Shown here piece by piece: positions 16,841-25,218 of a stretch of 61,782 nucleotides of DNA; position 1 is the stretch's first letter; each line of letters starts with the position of its first letter. Position numbers and translations under genes: made by a program. Origin of the DNA: a virus; the IMG/VR virus record IMGVR_UViG_3300032242_001102, positions 1 through 61,782 of that record, one strand, 5' to 3'. The notes beneath the pieces are model-generated. The model was not told where the DNA came from. It saw only the letters and a program-made list of their open reading frames with translations, and ran no database searches.

Positions 16841-16869
16841 ATAGTAACACAGTATCCAATTATTGTCAA
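16841..16869 (-). promoter_or_regulatory. sigma70-type promoter of the lipoprotein pair
   Basis: TTGACA, 17-bp spacer beginning ATAATTGG, TACTAT. Close to the shared cassette in the spacer but with a different leader. Confidence 0.85.
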
Positions 16870-18393
16870 TTATTTTTGGTTCTTTAGATATAGTTCTATC
16901 TGTTCTTTTTCGGTTTCGGACAATAAGTCAAGGTCATACTCGCCCTTTTCTAATTTATCAACCAAATATTTGATATATTTTTGGTTATGTAAATAGGTAT
17001 CTGATTGGTCCTTTTGTACCTCTATCCATTTACGACTATCATATTTATAAACACGATTTGGTAATGAATCTACACGAACAAATACATCACCTTTGTTAGC
17101 AACTTCTGGGAATTTTATTCCAAAGTTTGTACTAATAGAACGTTGGTTATCAGCCGTTAACATGAATACATCTGGACGTAATCCCTTTAACGCATCCTTA
17201 CTATAATGTTTATCTTCAAATAGTACATAACCACCTTCTAATTCTTCATATGGTTTTTCAATAACCATTACTTCATTATCCACTGGTTCTTCTTTTGGTG
17301 CAACCATTGGCTTAACATCAAAGTTTACAAATGGTTTACTTAAATATGGATGTTGTTCTAATAGTGTTTTAGGTTCTTCTTCAACTTCTTCAAATGGACC
17401 GTCACGAACATCACAATTTTTATTGGGACAGAAAGGTCCTATACCAGGTGCATTTACTAACTCAGTACCACACATGTAACAGTTAATGTGTTCTACTGGT
17501 GTTTTAGCAGTTGCAATAATTTGTGTAATCTGTTCATCTGTTAATGGACCATCATCAGGTTCATATGCTGGTTCTGTGACAGTGGGAGTCAATGGTGTTT
17601 CACTCCCTAGAGGGCTGTCACCCTCCTCGTCCCATTCTTTACTTGCATTAGCGGCAAGTACAAGTGCAATAGCTAATGGATCAAATACAACAACAAGTAA
17701 AATAATAACCCAACGAACAGCACTTTCTAGCATATTCTGATCGGCATTATCACCATAAATCAATGCGGCAATATACTTGATAGGACCTACCTCAGCTTCA
17801 ATCTTACGATTCTCAGCCGCAATAGGTGCACGTTCTTCATTAAGTTTTTGTATTTCTTTTTGTGCATCACCAATATCTTTTTGTAATTTACTACGTTCGC
17901 CGGCTTGTTGTCTACGTATGGCAACAGCACGTTCAGCACTATTCTCACTATCACCACGACTTAATCTTTGGTCAACTTGATTGTCCATTTGAGTTAGTGC
18001 TTTTCTAGCCAACTCTATGTTCTCTCGTTGTGTCTTAATCTTTTCATCATACAATGATAATTTGGCTTGACTATCACCTGATGTAACACCAGTCTCCATA
18101 TGTGCCTTTGACAAAAAGCCAAAGATACCCATGCTTGTCAATAGTGCTAGTGCAATAACGGCTGGAACCAAGTACAGTTTTAATACCCAACTTGCACGTT
18201 GCCAATATTTCCGTAGCCAAACTGTTGTGGTAATCTTTCCTACTTCTAGGATAGACCCCATGATGATAACAGGAATAACCGCACCTGCAAAGATAGCGGT
18301 TAAACCGATAATACTATAGTAAGCTGCCACTGAACTAAGTGACAGTGCTACTAATAGTGTAAGATTAGAGAATGATAGAAATTTTAGGCGCAT
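16870..18393 (-). CDS. multi-pass membrane protein with coiled coil and zinc ribbon, 507 aa
   Basis: Three transmembrane helices at about 10-27, 30-50 and 72-95, a charged coiled coil at about 110-200 (DEKIKTQRENIELARKAL), and a fourth helix at about 226-248. A cytoplasmic tail follows with a four-Cys ribbon (C305, C308, C322, C327) and a basic/aromatic C-terminus. Similar layouts occur in environmental T4-like phages without known function. A role in membrane remodelling or signalling is possible but not shown. Confidence 0.75.
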   Translation of the reverse strand: MRLKFLSFSNLTLLVALSLSSVAAYYSIIGLTAIFAGAVIPVIIMGSILEVGKITTTVWLRKYWQRASWVLKLYLVPAVIALALLTSMGIFGFLSKAHMETGVTSGDSQAKLSLYDEKIKTQRENIELARKALTQMDNQVDQRLSRGDSENSAERAVAIRRQQAGERSKLQKDIGDAQKEIQKLNEERAPIAAENRKIEAEVGPIKYIAALIYGDNADQNMLESAVRWVIILLVVVFDPLAIALVLAANASKEWDEEGDSPLGSETPLTPTVTEPAYEPDDGPLTDEQITQIIATAKTPVEHINCYMCGTELVNAPGIGPFCPNKNCDVRDGPFEEVEEEPKTLLEQHPYLSKPFVNFDVKPMVAPKEEPVDNEVMVIEKPYEELEGGYVLFEDKHYSKDALKGLRPDVFMLTADNQRSISTNFGIKFPEVANKGDVFVRVDSLPNRVYKYDSRKWIEVQKDQSDTYLHNQKYIKYLVDKLEKGEYDLDLLSETEKEQIELYLKNQK

Positions 18394-18400
18394 CTAATAT

Positions 18401-18613
18401 TTAGTCTACACTAGGGTCAAATAAATGAATATAATAACTTAAAAATTCAGCTACCGGTAATACAAGCTTTTGAGGGATACTAGGACCATGTGTCACATGA
18501 TATGTAACTAAATAATCACCTTTATCCTCATCTGTTTTCTTTACTTGGATAACTTCAATTTTGTTACCATCTTCAAACACATAACTTTTCCCTATTAAGT
18601 CATATGGGTTCAT
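18401..18613 (-). CDS. hypothetical protein, 70 aa
   Basis: Beta-rich small protein (SYVFEDGNKIEVIQVKKTDE) possibly an SH3-like barrel. ATGA overlap with the acidic zinc-ribbon gene upstream. No function recognised. Confidence 0.6.
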   Translation of the reverse strand: MNPYDLIGKSYVFEDGNKIEVIQVKKTDEDKGDYLVTYHVTHGPSIPQKLVLPVAEFLSYYIHLFDPSVD

Positions 18614-19932
18614 TTTTTGTTATGATGGACACTGAATGTAGACCACTGACCGCGCCAGTTATCGTGTTCACTATCCATACCCTCATCATCAAGTTCTGCA
18701 CCATCATATACTAATCGTGTAACAACACTAGTACCTTCAATGTCCCAGTTCAATACTTTAAGTTTCTTGGGTTCAAACACACCCTCAATAGTTGTTTGAA
18801 TACAACTACCCTTACCACCTTGCGTCCAATACAACCAATAGCCCTTACCTAAATAGTGAGGATACAATTCATCTACTTCCTCTGTTGCATCATAGATACT
18901 TTCATCTTCACCGTATGCTTCACTGATAAATGATTCTAAGTCACCATCATAGATAGTTTCACCCTCACTATTCTCAATAGTCATGTGAGTATCATCTTGG
19001 TCAAAACCATATAATGAAATCTTATCTTGATATTCATAGTAAGGACTGTCAAATTGTGCCGCTTTAGGAGTACCATTCTCATCATAGTCATAGTTCTCAT
19101 TAAGCGCATCACTTAAATCATCTTCATGATCCTCATCACTCCAGTAATCATATTGTGCTTTCTTAATCTTATGTACACCGATCTCACGTGTGCGACCCCA
19201 GATACGAATTGTATATGTATCAGCAGGATAACTTTCCTTCAATGTATCATTATCTTCTTCATCGTTCTCAAAGGGCCATTTAGCAGTTTCTACAAAATCG
19301 CTATCTGGAGTGGGCCAGTGACCAGTAGGAGTATCTACGATCAGTTTTTCAAACTCAGATTTAAGTTCTTCTAACCCTGCTTCTAACTCAGCAATATCTA
19401 CATGTTCTTCGTACTCATCGTCTTTGGCTTCTTCTGCCCAACGTGCGGCACGTTCGTCAGATTCCTTTTTATCCTTGATGCCGGCTTCTGTTAATTCAGT
19501 ATCACTTTCACAGTAAGGACAAACTTTCTTTGCTTCACGTTCACCGGTCTCATCATCTTCGGGCCATATCCAATCAGCATCATAACTTTGACCAGTCCAC
19601 TTACACTTGGTACACTTGTGTGTATGCTCTGGTTCGGGTGGATCACTATGCCAGCTATCACTATCACCTAACTCATATGTAACTTCATAACCACCTTTAC
19701 GGTCAGTCCAGCAGTCATCATATTGAAATTCCCATTCAATGTCAACATCATTTTCGTTGGCATCATCAAGTACTTCTTCATAGTCAATCTCACCAGACTC
19801 AATATCTGCAAGTTTTTGTACAATTTCATCTTCATCCAAATCAGGATAAATTTCACTTAATAGTGCTTCATCAATCTCAATAGCATATTGTCTATCGTGT
19901 TGATGCCATTCATGTTTAACGACTGTTACCAT
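18610..19932 (-). CDS. highly acidic zinc-ribbon protein, 440 aa
   Basis: Extraordinarily rich in Asp and Glu with many Trp and Tyr. A zinc ribbon is formed by CTKC (about 107-110) and CPYC (about 138-141). The rest alternates acidic clusters and short strands (YTIRIWGRTREIGVHKIKKA). Acidic surfaces of this kind can mimic DNA and block DNA-binding enzymes, which is a hypothesis here. Strong AGGAGG ribosome site. Related in style to the acidic proteins at 21630-22130 and 41546-42037. Confidence 0.7.
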   Translation of the reverse strand: MVTVVKHEWHQHDRQYAIEIDEALLSEIYPDLDEDEIVQKLADIESGEIDYEEVLDDANENDVDIEWEFQYDDCWTDRKGGYEVTYELGDSDSWHSDPPEPEHTHKCTKCKWTGQSYDADWIWPEDDETGEREAKKVCPYCESDTELTEAGIKDKKESDERAARWAEEAKDDEYEEHVDIAELEAGLEELKSEFEKLIVDTPTGHWPTPDSDFVETAKWPFENDEEDNDTLKESYPADTYTIRIWGRTREIGVHKIKKAQYDYWSDEDHEDDLSDALNENYDYDENGTPKAAQFDSPYYEYQDKISLYGFDQDDTHMTIENSEGETIYDGDLESFISEAYGEDESIYDATEEVDELYPHYLGKGYWLYWTQGGKGSCIQTTIEGVFEPKKLKVLNWDIEGTSVVTRLVYDGAELDDEGMDSEHDNWRGQWSTFSVHHNKK

Positions 19933-20047
19933 TTTGTGCCTCCTTAGCGTTCTGGTAAATTTTCTTTACTATATCTACTATTGGACGAACTATCCATCCA
20001 CCCCAAACTATACCGCAAATAAAATAAATCCATTCATTGAAAGTCAT
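19916..20047 (-). CDS. small single-pass membrane protein, 43 aa
   Basis: Reads MTFNEWIYFICGIVWGGWIV then a basic tail (DIVKKIYQNAKEAQNGNSR). One transmembrane helix. The ATG shares bases with the upstream stop (TAATG), GGAG precedes it, and the 3' end overlaps the start of the acidic protein gene. Confidence 0.65.
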   Translation of the reverse strand: MTFNEWIYFICGIVWGGWIVRPIVDIVKKIYQNAKEAQNGNSR

Positions 20048-20295
20048 TACTCAACTCCAAAATGTTCATGATATCTATTCAACAAATTTTCAAATGCATT
20101 AAATGCAAGTTCTTCTCTATTGATTCCAATGCATTCTTGTACAATCAACTTGGCAAATTTTTCTTTGTCAAAGATCCAACCTTCACCGCTGTTTGATGTT
20201 GGTTCAATATATGTTGTAGCCTGTTCTGCAAGTAGTTTAATTCGTTCGTTAGTTTTCATGTAATCGCCTGCAGTTGTAAATTTTAAATCATTCAT
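20047..20295 (-). CDS. KFA...HFGVE family small protein, 82 aa
   Basis: Member of a paralogous family in this window (also at 23001, 23224, 23451, 29041, 30243): an N-terminal NERIKLLAEQA helix, an aromatic segment, KFAKLIVQEC, and a C-terminal HEHFGVE. An internal ATG at 20259 gives MKTNERIKL, which matches the other members better and may be the true start. Function unknown. ATGA overlap with the ligase gene. Confidence 0.7.
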   Translation of the reverse strand: MNDLKFTTAGDYMKTNERIKLLAEQATTYIEPTSNSGEGWIFDKEKFAKLIVQECIGINREELAFNAFENLLNRYHEHFGVE

Positions 20296-21629
20296 TTGTC
20301 ATCCCTAAAACGTACAAAGCGTGGGAAACGTAAACTATATGTACCATCACGATTTTGTGTAATTACATCACACAATACTTCACTAGTGCGACCAATGACC
20401 AGATTGCGATTAGTCCAGTAATCATCTCTATCACTATCACTAAAGCCACTACCCACATTGACTGTAATTTCTTTCCCGTCGTCAATTCCATGACAAACAA
20501 GTGCTCCCAGTCTTCCACAATTTCTACCAGTACCTTCTTCAACACCAACGACCTCCAAGTCTACTGTAATCGTAGGTTTATATTTCATCCACGAGGTACT
20601 TCGCTTACATTCGTAAGGTGCATCAGTTGCTTTTACCATTACACCTTCAAATCCTTCCGCAACCATATCTTTACAATACCGATTGAATTGGTCACGTCCT
20701 GCGGCTGTATCTAAGTCAACCATGATATGTGGCAGCAATTCAACATTGGGCATTGTATCAATTACTGGACGCATATCTTCTAGTATCTTAATACGTTTTT
20801 CTAACTGAGCATTCCAATGACCTTCACGGAAAGCATCTAGTGGAAGAATATCAAACACATTGTATACACTATCCTCTGCTTGTACATCAGTCTTTCGGCG
20901 TGCTTGACGCATTAGTTCTTGGAAGCTATTACCAATCACTTCACCGTCAAGTACAAAGCCCATGCTTAAGTTACTTGTTGCGGCTTTACGAACCATCTTG
21001 ATCCAGTTATTACGAACCTGATCTTCAATGTGACCAAAGTTGTCAAACTGTTTACCATTACGACTAAAACAAATAGTTGTTAGACCACCGTCATCACTAG
21101 GAATAACCATCAACAACATACGAACACCGTCAAGTTTAGGTTCAAGGCGTTTGATACCTTTCATCTCAGGACGACCTTCACTATTAGTTGCTAATTGACA
21201 ACCAAAGATTGGGATTTCATACATTGTCTTTTTACAGATTTTATTGATTGTTTTATCACTAATGCCTGCACGTAAGTCTCTACGCAATACCGGTGCTAAG
21301 AATGTATTCCATTCATCACTATCAAATCGTTCAGCGGTAGCTTGAATAGCATCACGTGCGGCGTGACCTGTTAACCGACGTTGACTAAGTTGTAACATTA
21401 ATTCGTTAAACTCATCCCAGGGATTTTCTGCATCAACAATACCTGTTGTATCGGGTACTTGACGAACACCAAATGTCACATAAGGATTATAACATGCTTT
21501 AGTAAATGAAAGAAAATTGATAGCATTTGTACTACCGAGGACACTTGCCTCTAGTGCTTGTTTGAGTACATCTTCTTTGTGAAGGCGACTATCACTTTCG
21601 TTTAGTTTATTGATCCAACTTGCTGACAT
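20292..21629 (-). CDS. ATP-dependent DNA ligase
   Basis: 445 aa, comparable to T4 gp30 (487 aa). Adenylation motif I is EPKLDGVR with the acceptor Lys at 165; later motifs include LDGEVIG, EGVMVKATDAPYECKRS and SWMKYKP, followed by an OB-fold C-terminus ending RFPRFVRFRDDK. Seals nicks between Okazaki fragments and during repair, with the polymerase, clamp and 5'-3' exonuclease encoded elsewhere in the window. Confidence 0.95.
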   Translation of the reverse strand: MSASWINKLNESDSRLHKEDVLKQALEASVLGSTNAINFLSFTKACYNPYVTFGVRQVPDTTGIVDAENPWDEFNELMLQLSQRRLTGHAARDAIQATAERFDSDEWNTFLAPVLRRDLRAGISDKTINKICKKTMYEIPIFGCQLATNSEGRPEMKGIKRLEPKLDGVRMLLMVIPSDDGGLTTICFSRNGKQFDNFGHIEDQVRNNWIKMVRKAATSNLSMGFVLDGEVIGNSFQELMRQARRKTDVQAEDSVYNVFDILPLDAFREGHWNAQLEKRIKILEDMRPVIDTMPNVELLPHIMVDLDTAAGRDQFNRYCKDMVAEGFEGVMVKATDAPYECKRSTSWMKYKPTITVDLEVVGVEEGTGRNCGRLGALVCHGIDDGKEITVNVGSGFSDSDRDDYWTNRNLVIGRTSEVLCDVITQNRDGTYSLRFPRFVRFRDDK

Positions 21630-22130
21630 TTAATCTTCTTTCTTTGCTGTTGAGAATGGCCACTCTGTAGTTGCTACAGTCAGTGGACGCTGTTTAAGTT
21701 CTACTACTTCAATAGATTCATTATACACATCCTCGTCAATTTTGTCAACTATAAATGGACCCAAAATAGTAATACTATCTTCTTCAACTAGCCAATTATG
21801 GTCACCGTCATATAGCCAACCTGCACCACCATCTTCCCAACATTGTTCAATTTCAGCTTTTTCCTCATCTGTAAAGGATTCATCAAACTCAAACCAAACA
21901 GAACAAAGGTCATCAAGTTCACATCCCCAACCGATTGAAGGATCTACACAATGGTATCTATCATCACTATGTGGTAGTTCATCCTCTGTTCCAACAAAGC
22001 CTTGACCCCAACGATATGTTTCGGTTACACTCCAACCACGGATAGTACCTTGAGAATCTTTACTATAAACATCATAGAAAGCTTCTACTGATTTTTTGTC
22101 TTTCGGGCGTATCCGATATATCTGGCTCAT
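21630..22130 (-). CDS. acidic protein related to the one at 41546-42037, 166 aa
   Basis: Acidic, Trp-rich. The segment from FTDEEKAEIEQCWEDGGAGW through HNWLVEEDSITILGPFIV aligns by eye with LDEDEEEEVREF...DWYLEDTEVYIWGPIEV in the 41546 gene, so the two are probably paralogues. Function unknown. Its start lies inside the end of the upstream membrane protein gene. Confidence 0.65.
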   Translation of the reverse strand: MSQIYRIRPKDKKSVEAFYDVYSKDSQGTIRGWSVTETYRWGQGFVGTEDELPHSDDRYHCVDPSIGWGCELDDLCSVWFEFDESFTDEEKAEIEQCWEDGGAGWLYDGDHNWLVEEDSITILGPFIVDKIDEDVYNESIEVVELKQRPLTVATTEWPFSTAKKED

Positions 22131-22332
22131 ATTTTAATTTTCCTCTATCTTTACATTCCTGAAGCACTTCAGGAGGAACATGTCTATATTCTTTAATTAC
22201 ACTACACTTGTATTCTATTGTAACATCATCCGGATCGTCAGACAATTCATCCGGGTCATTAGTTAACCACAATAATATTGCTGTTATTGCTAAGATAGTT
22301 ATAATTATATTTTTAAACATTTGGGGAAACAC
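22072..22332 (-). CDS. small membrane-anchored protein with hairpin-controlled GTG start, 86 aa
   Basis: Hydrophobic helix FKNIIITILAITAILLWL near the N-terminus, then an acidic linker and a soluble tail with two Cys. The GTG at 22332 follows GAGG at good spacing; an ATG at 22320 is the alternative. The start region lies in a stem-loop (22331-22349). Confidence 0.6.
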   Translation of the reverse strand: MFPQMFKNIIITILAITAILLWLTNDPDELSDDPDDVTIEYKCSVIKEYRHVPPEVLQECKDRGKLKYEPDISDTPERQKISRSFL

Positions 22333-22349
22333 GCTACACCTCGTAGCGT
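22331..22349 (-). promoter_or_regulatory. stem-loop over ribosome binding site and GTG start
   Basis: Minus strand ACGCTAC, loop GAGGT, GTAGCGT: 7-bp perfect stem. The Shine-Dalgarno-like GAGG is in the loop and the 3' arm runs into the GTG start codon. Could control translation. Confidence 0.5.
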
Positions 22350-22355
22350 ATTTAG

Positions 22356-22481
22356 TTATAAATGTTGTTCTAGTAATATAACTAATCTATATTCTGATTT
22401 AGGATAAGTTGCCAATAGCCATTTTAACATTTCTTCGCTATATGGCAACCTAACCGAATCGTATTTGTTTGTGATATACAT
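22356..22481 (-). CDS. small hypothetical protein, 41 aa
   Basis: Reads MYITNKYDSVRLPYSEEMLK and ends VILLEQHL. Start shares bases with the stop of the upstream gene (TAATG). Helical; function unknown. Confidence 0.55.
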   Translation of the reverse strand: MYITNKYDSVRLPYSEEMLKWLLATYPKSEYRLVILLEQHL

Positions 22482-22840
22482 TACCAGCTACTGTTATAAA
22501 ATACTTTGCGACCAAGGAAACATTCTGCCTTAGCATCAACACAAAATTGTAGGTCAGCATCATAGTAATAGTCATCACTTGGGTTACCAAAAAAGAATCC
22601 TTGTGTATCAAGTCCTGCGACTACACCTGATTTGATATCTTTCTCAAGCATATCAATATCGTCCCAATTCAATTCAATTTCAACACCATTGAAAGTATTA
22701 TAATTGACTTCTTTTTTCTTTGCCAATCTTTCCATCCAACCATGCAAATTTGGGTGTTTGCGCCAATATGCGAGTTCCTGATGATTGTCGTAATCATCAT
22801 TAGCCTTACTGGCAACATATGCGTACATATCAAGTCCCAT
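22481..22840 (-). CDS. 'MGLDMY' phage protein, 119 aa
   Basis: Starts MGLDMYAYVASKANDDYD behind GGAGG; this N-terminus is typical of a widespread uncharacterised phage/bacterial family of about 120-150 aa. The family tends to be rich in Tyr and Trp and lacks any proven function. Start at 22840 chosen for the ribosome site and family N-terminus; an earlier in-frame ATG at 22873 falls in the preceding gene. Confidence 0.75.
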   Translation of the reverse strand: MGLDMYAYVASKANDDYDNHQELAYWRKHPNLHGWMERLAKKKEVNYNTFNGVEIELNWDDIDMLEKDIKSGVVAGLDTQGFFFGNPSDDYYYDADLQFCVDAKAECFLGRKVFYNSSW

Positions 22841-22869
22841 TTTATCCTCCACCTGTTTACGTTTATATT

Positions 22870-22998
22870 TCACTTTGCTTGTTCAATGGTTACTTCTTTA
22901 ACCTTGTCTACACCACGATCAGCCATTCTAGCGATACCACTAAAGCCAACTGTTGATACAACAATACCAAGAATAAAACCAATAACTAATTTACTCAT
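22870..22998 (-). CDS. small membrane protein, 42 aa
   Basis: Reads MSKLVIGFILGIVVSTVGFS followed by a charged tail GIARMADRGVDKVKEV. One transmembrane helix with a small periplasmic N-terminus or cytoplasmic tail. GGAG upstream (CCGGAGATTTAATT). Function unknown. Confidence 0.65.
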   Translation of the reverse strand: MSKLVIGFILGIVVSTVGFSGIARMADRGVDKVKEVTIEQAK

Positions 22999-23000
22999 AA

Positions 23001-23234
23001 TTAAATCTCCGGAAATTCAAATTTAACCCAATCTTCTTTATAATGTTCTTTCAAACATTCTGCCGCATCAGTATAACCATGATTGACTAATGTTAAATTA
23101 CAATCACCAATAATCAATCTAGCAAACTTATCCGGATCAAAGTCCTGTGTATATGTAAAACTATTACCGGTAGCATCAGTTTCAATATATCCACCTGCTT
23201 GCTTAAACAATATTTCAATGTCTTTATTCAGCAT
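23001..23234 (-). CDS. KFA...HFGVE family small protein, 77 aa
   Basis: Family member: MLNKDIEILFKQAGGYIETD, then DPDKFARLIIGDC and a diverged C-terminus LKEHYKEDW. Start at 23234 follows GGAGACAAGTG and lies inside the end of the next family member. Confidence 0.65.
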   Translation of the reverse strand: MLNKDIEILFKQAGGYIETDATGNSFTYTQDFDPDKFARLIIGDCNLTLVNHGYTDAAECLKEHYKEDWVKFEFPEI

Positions 23235-23454
23235 CACTTGTCTCCACAATTCCAAAATGAATTAACAAATCCCTACCTAACAACGGGCCATGTTCCCAAG
23301 CACTACGTGCATAACGGTCACACTCTCTAACAATCAGTTCTGCAAACTTTTCAGTATCAAACCGATCAACCATATAAGTGTTAAAAGCAGTAGTACCGCG
23401 TTGTTCACGGACGATACATTGTGCTTTCAATTCATTAATCAATTCTGTGTTCAT
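23224..23454 (-). CDS. KFA...HFGVE family small protein, 76 aa
   Basis: Contains DTEKFAELIVRECDRYARSA and HFGIVE near the end. Tandem with two other members, so probably arose by local duplication. ATGA overlap with the upstream member. Confidence 0.68.
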   Translation of the reverse strand: MNTELINELKAQCIVREQRGTTAFNTYMVDRFDTEKFAELIVRECDRYARSAWEHGPLLGRDLLIHFGIVETSDAE

Positions 23455-23687
23455 TCTTCAACTCCAAAATGTTCTCTTATAATCTCTGCACCAGAAATAC
23501 CATAGTCATTAACCCGCATATTTTTAACTTGTTCAGCACATTCATTGACAATCAACTCAGCGAACTTTTCAATCTTATCATCCCACAACTCTACAGATTC
23601 TCGTTGTTGTACTGGATTGCTCATTAGATTGTGGGTAGAGAAATGTCCGCCAGCCTTTTTGACTAGTTCTCTAATTCGTTCGTTCAT
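23451..23687 (-). CDS. KFA...HFGVE family small protein, 78 aa
   Basis: MNERIRELVKKAGGHF start, KIEKFAELIVNECAEQVKN centre, EIIREHFGVEE end; the clearest statement of the family pattern. ATGA overlap with the 248-aa gene upstream. Confidence 0.7.
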   Translation of the reverse strand: MNERIRELVKKAGGHFSTHNLMSNPVQQRESVELWDDKIEKFAELIVNECAEQVKNMRVNDYGISGAEIIREHFGVEE

Positions 23688-24430
23688 AATACTTTCACAC
23701 GATTAAGTTGAGTACTATTGTCCCTATGACCTTTAATAGTACCATTAATAACTAACACATCACCGACTTGTAATGCTTCCTTATAAGGAAAGAACACTAC
23801 TTGGTCATCACCATTGATACCTGTAACATAGTTAGTCATCCATTTCTGTGAATAAACTGACTTTAATACTTCAATAGAAGTTGTAACCTTGTCATTAATT
23901 TTACCAATATAACCACCTGTAGCAAAACTAATACGTTGATCTGCCGATTGACGTACAACACCACGCTCGTAGCAACTCGGCAAACTAGCAATAACAGCAA
24001 TATCATAAGTGCTAGTAATTGTGTCACGATTGGCTAAAACCATTGCGTTATTGTCAAAATCGTTCAACTTTTTACCTTGCAAGATTTTAAAAGTTAATGC
24101 TTGATAAAATGAACGAACCTTTACGGCCTTCTCACGATCCTCGTCGGTAATTAAAAAAGTATCAGCCAACAATTGTTCAACAATCATACGATTGGATAGT
24201 TTTGTAACTGCAGGATCTGATTCAGAAATCATAGCAAGCTTGATGTAACTACCATTAATACGTTGTGCCGCACATGCCGCACTCCAAACATCATCGGCAT
24301 TGTGATTCACAACAACCTTTTGTGTTTTAGTTTTAATACGATAGTAATCACTACCGTTATCATCAGCATGACCCAATCTTTGAATTTGACGATTAGTCAT
24401 ATATGATACATTTGCGAATCCAGGCATCAT
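23684..24430 (-). CDS. phage protein with possible C-terminal OB-fold, 248 aa
   Basis: Mostly helical N-terminal two thirds, then a beta-rich end with FFPYKEALQVGDVLVINGTI and STQLNRVKVL, which looks like an OB-type or SH3-type barrel. Two adjacent ATGs follow AAGGAG. Not assigned to a named family; nucleic acid binding is possible only from the barrel impression. Confidence 0.65.
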   Translation of the reverse strand: MMPGFANVSYMTNRQIQRLGHADDNGSDYYRIKTKTQKVVVNHNADDVWSAACAAQRINGSYIKLAMISESDPAVTKLSNRMIVEQLLADTFLITDEDREKAVKVRSFYQALTFKILQGKKLNDFDNNAMVLANRDTITSTYDIAVIASLPSCYERGVVRQSADQRISFATGGYIGKINDKVTTSIEVLKSVYSQKWMTNYVTGINGDDQVVFFPYKEALQVGDVLVINGTIKGHRDNSTQLNRVKVL

Positions 24431-24437
24431 TTACTCC

Positions 24438-24704
24438 TTAAATCTCAGTTTCGTATTCGTAAAACTTAACAGATGGATCCAACTTCTTTAGTTGTTTAGC
24501 GGCAGTCATTAATTCTTTATAGCGACGGTTAACTTCTGCACGGGGCAATTCACCATCACATGTAAGATTCTCAGGGCTCAATGACGAATCAATCATATCT
24601 GCAACACGTTGACGACCTGCGGCAGTTTTAATTTCATACTGTTCGCCCTTGAAAAAACTGTTCCAGTGATTCTTCTGGTCAATGAATGTTTGTAATGCTT
24701 TCAT
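24438..24704 (-). CDS. hypothetical early protein, 88 aa
   Basis: Helical, with LTCDGELPRAEVNRRYKELM in the middle. First gene after the promoter at 24737-24765, with the shared leader. Function unknown. Confidence 0.65.
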   Translation of the reverse strand: MKALQTFIDQKNHWNSFFKGEQYEIKTAAGRQRVADMIDSSLSPENLTCDGELPRAEVNRRYKELMTAAKQLKKLDPSVKFYEYETEI

Positions 24705-24736
24705 GTTTAGTCCTTTAGTTAACTGTTTAAGATTCT

Positions 24737-24765
24737 ATTGTAGCAGAATACCCATTTATTGTCAA
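24737..24765 (-). promoter_or_regulatory. sigma70-type promoter, shared cassette
   Basis: TTGACA, 17-bp spacer beginning ATAAATGG, TGCTACAAT; repeated leader TTAAACAGTTAACTAAAGGA. Confidence 0.9.
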
Positions 24766-24767
24766 AT

Positions 24768-25103
24768 TTAAGCGGCCAATCGCTGTAGTGTTTTTGCAAC
24801 ATTATCTTGCACCAATTGTTCAAATCCAGCTACCGTAACTGGGTAGCCCAACAATTTCAATTGTTTTTTAATATGGGGTTGAATGAAACCCTTAGAACCT
24901 ACGATTTCAAGGGGAGCCTCACCCTTTTCTAAACGGCTGAAGTATTCTTCAACTGTGAAGTTCTTTGTAAGGAATGTAAGGAAACTTGCTTTAGTACCAC
25001 GGCAATATTTGAAACGGGCTACAAACTTTGTAGTACCGTCAACTGGGTTTGTATAGTCAACATACTCTGTACCGTAGAAATTGCCCTTGATGAACTTAGT
25101 CAT
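24768..25103 (-). CDS. hypothetical early protein, 111 aa
   Basis: Starts MTKFIKGNFYGTEYVDYTNP at 25103 behind AAAGGAG. Basic, mixed alpha/beta. An extension to 25154 crosses the -10 region and is rejected. Function unknown. Confidence 0.65.
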   Translation of the reverse strand: MTKFIKGNFYGTEYVDYTNPVDGTTKFVARFKYCRGTKASFLTFLTKNFTVEEYFSRLEKGEAPLEIVGSKGFIQPHIKKQLKLLGYPVTVAGFEQLVQDNVAKTLQRLAA

Positions 25104-25135
25104 ATTTGCTCCTTTAGTTAACTGTCTATGTATGT

Positions 25136-25164
25136 ATTGTAGCACAACACCCATTTATTGTCAA
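25136..25164 (-). promoter_or_regulatory. sigma70-type promoter, shared cassette
   Basis: TTGACA, 17-bp spacer beginning ATAAATGG, TGCTACAAT; repeated leader ACAGTTAACTAAAGGAG. Confidence 0.9.
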
Positions 25165-25181
25165 ATTTTGGGTATAAAAAA

Positions 25182-25197
25182 GCCCCGAAAACGGGGC
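25182..25197 (-). terminator. rho-independent terminator (works both ways)
   Basis: GCCCCG, AAAA, CGGGGC with runs of A before and T after, so U-tracts exist in both directions. Ends the 89-aa gene at 25219 just before the next promoter. Confidence 0.92.
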
Positions 25198-25218
25198 ATT
25201 TTTTGTGAACTAAAAGTA

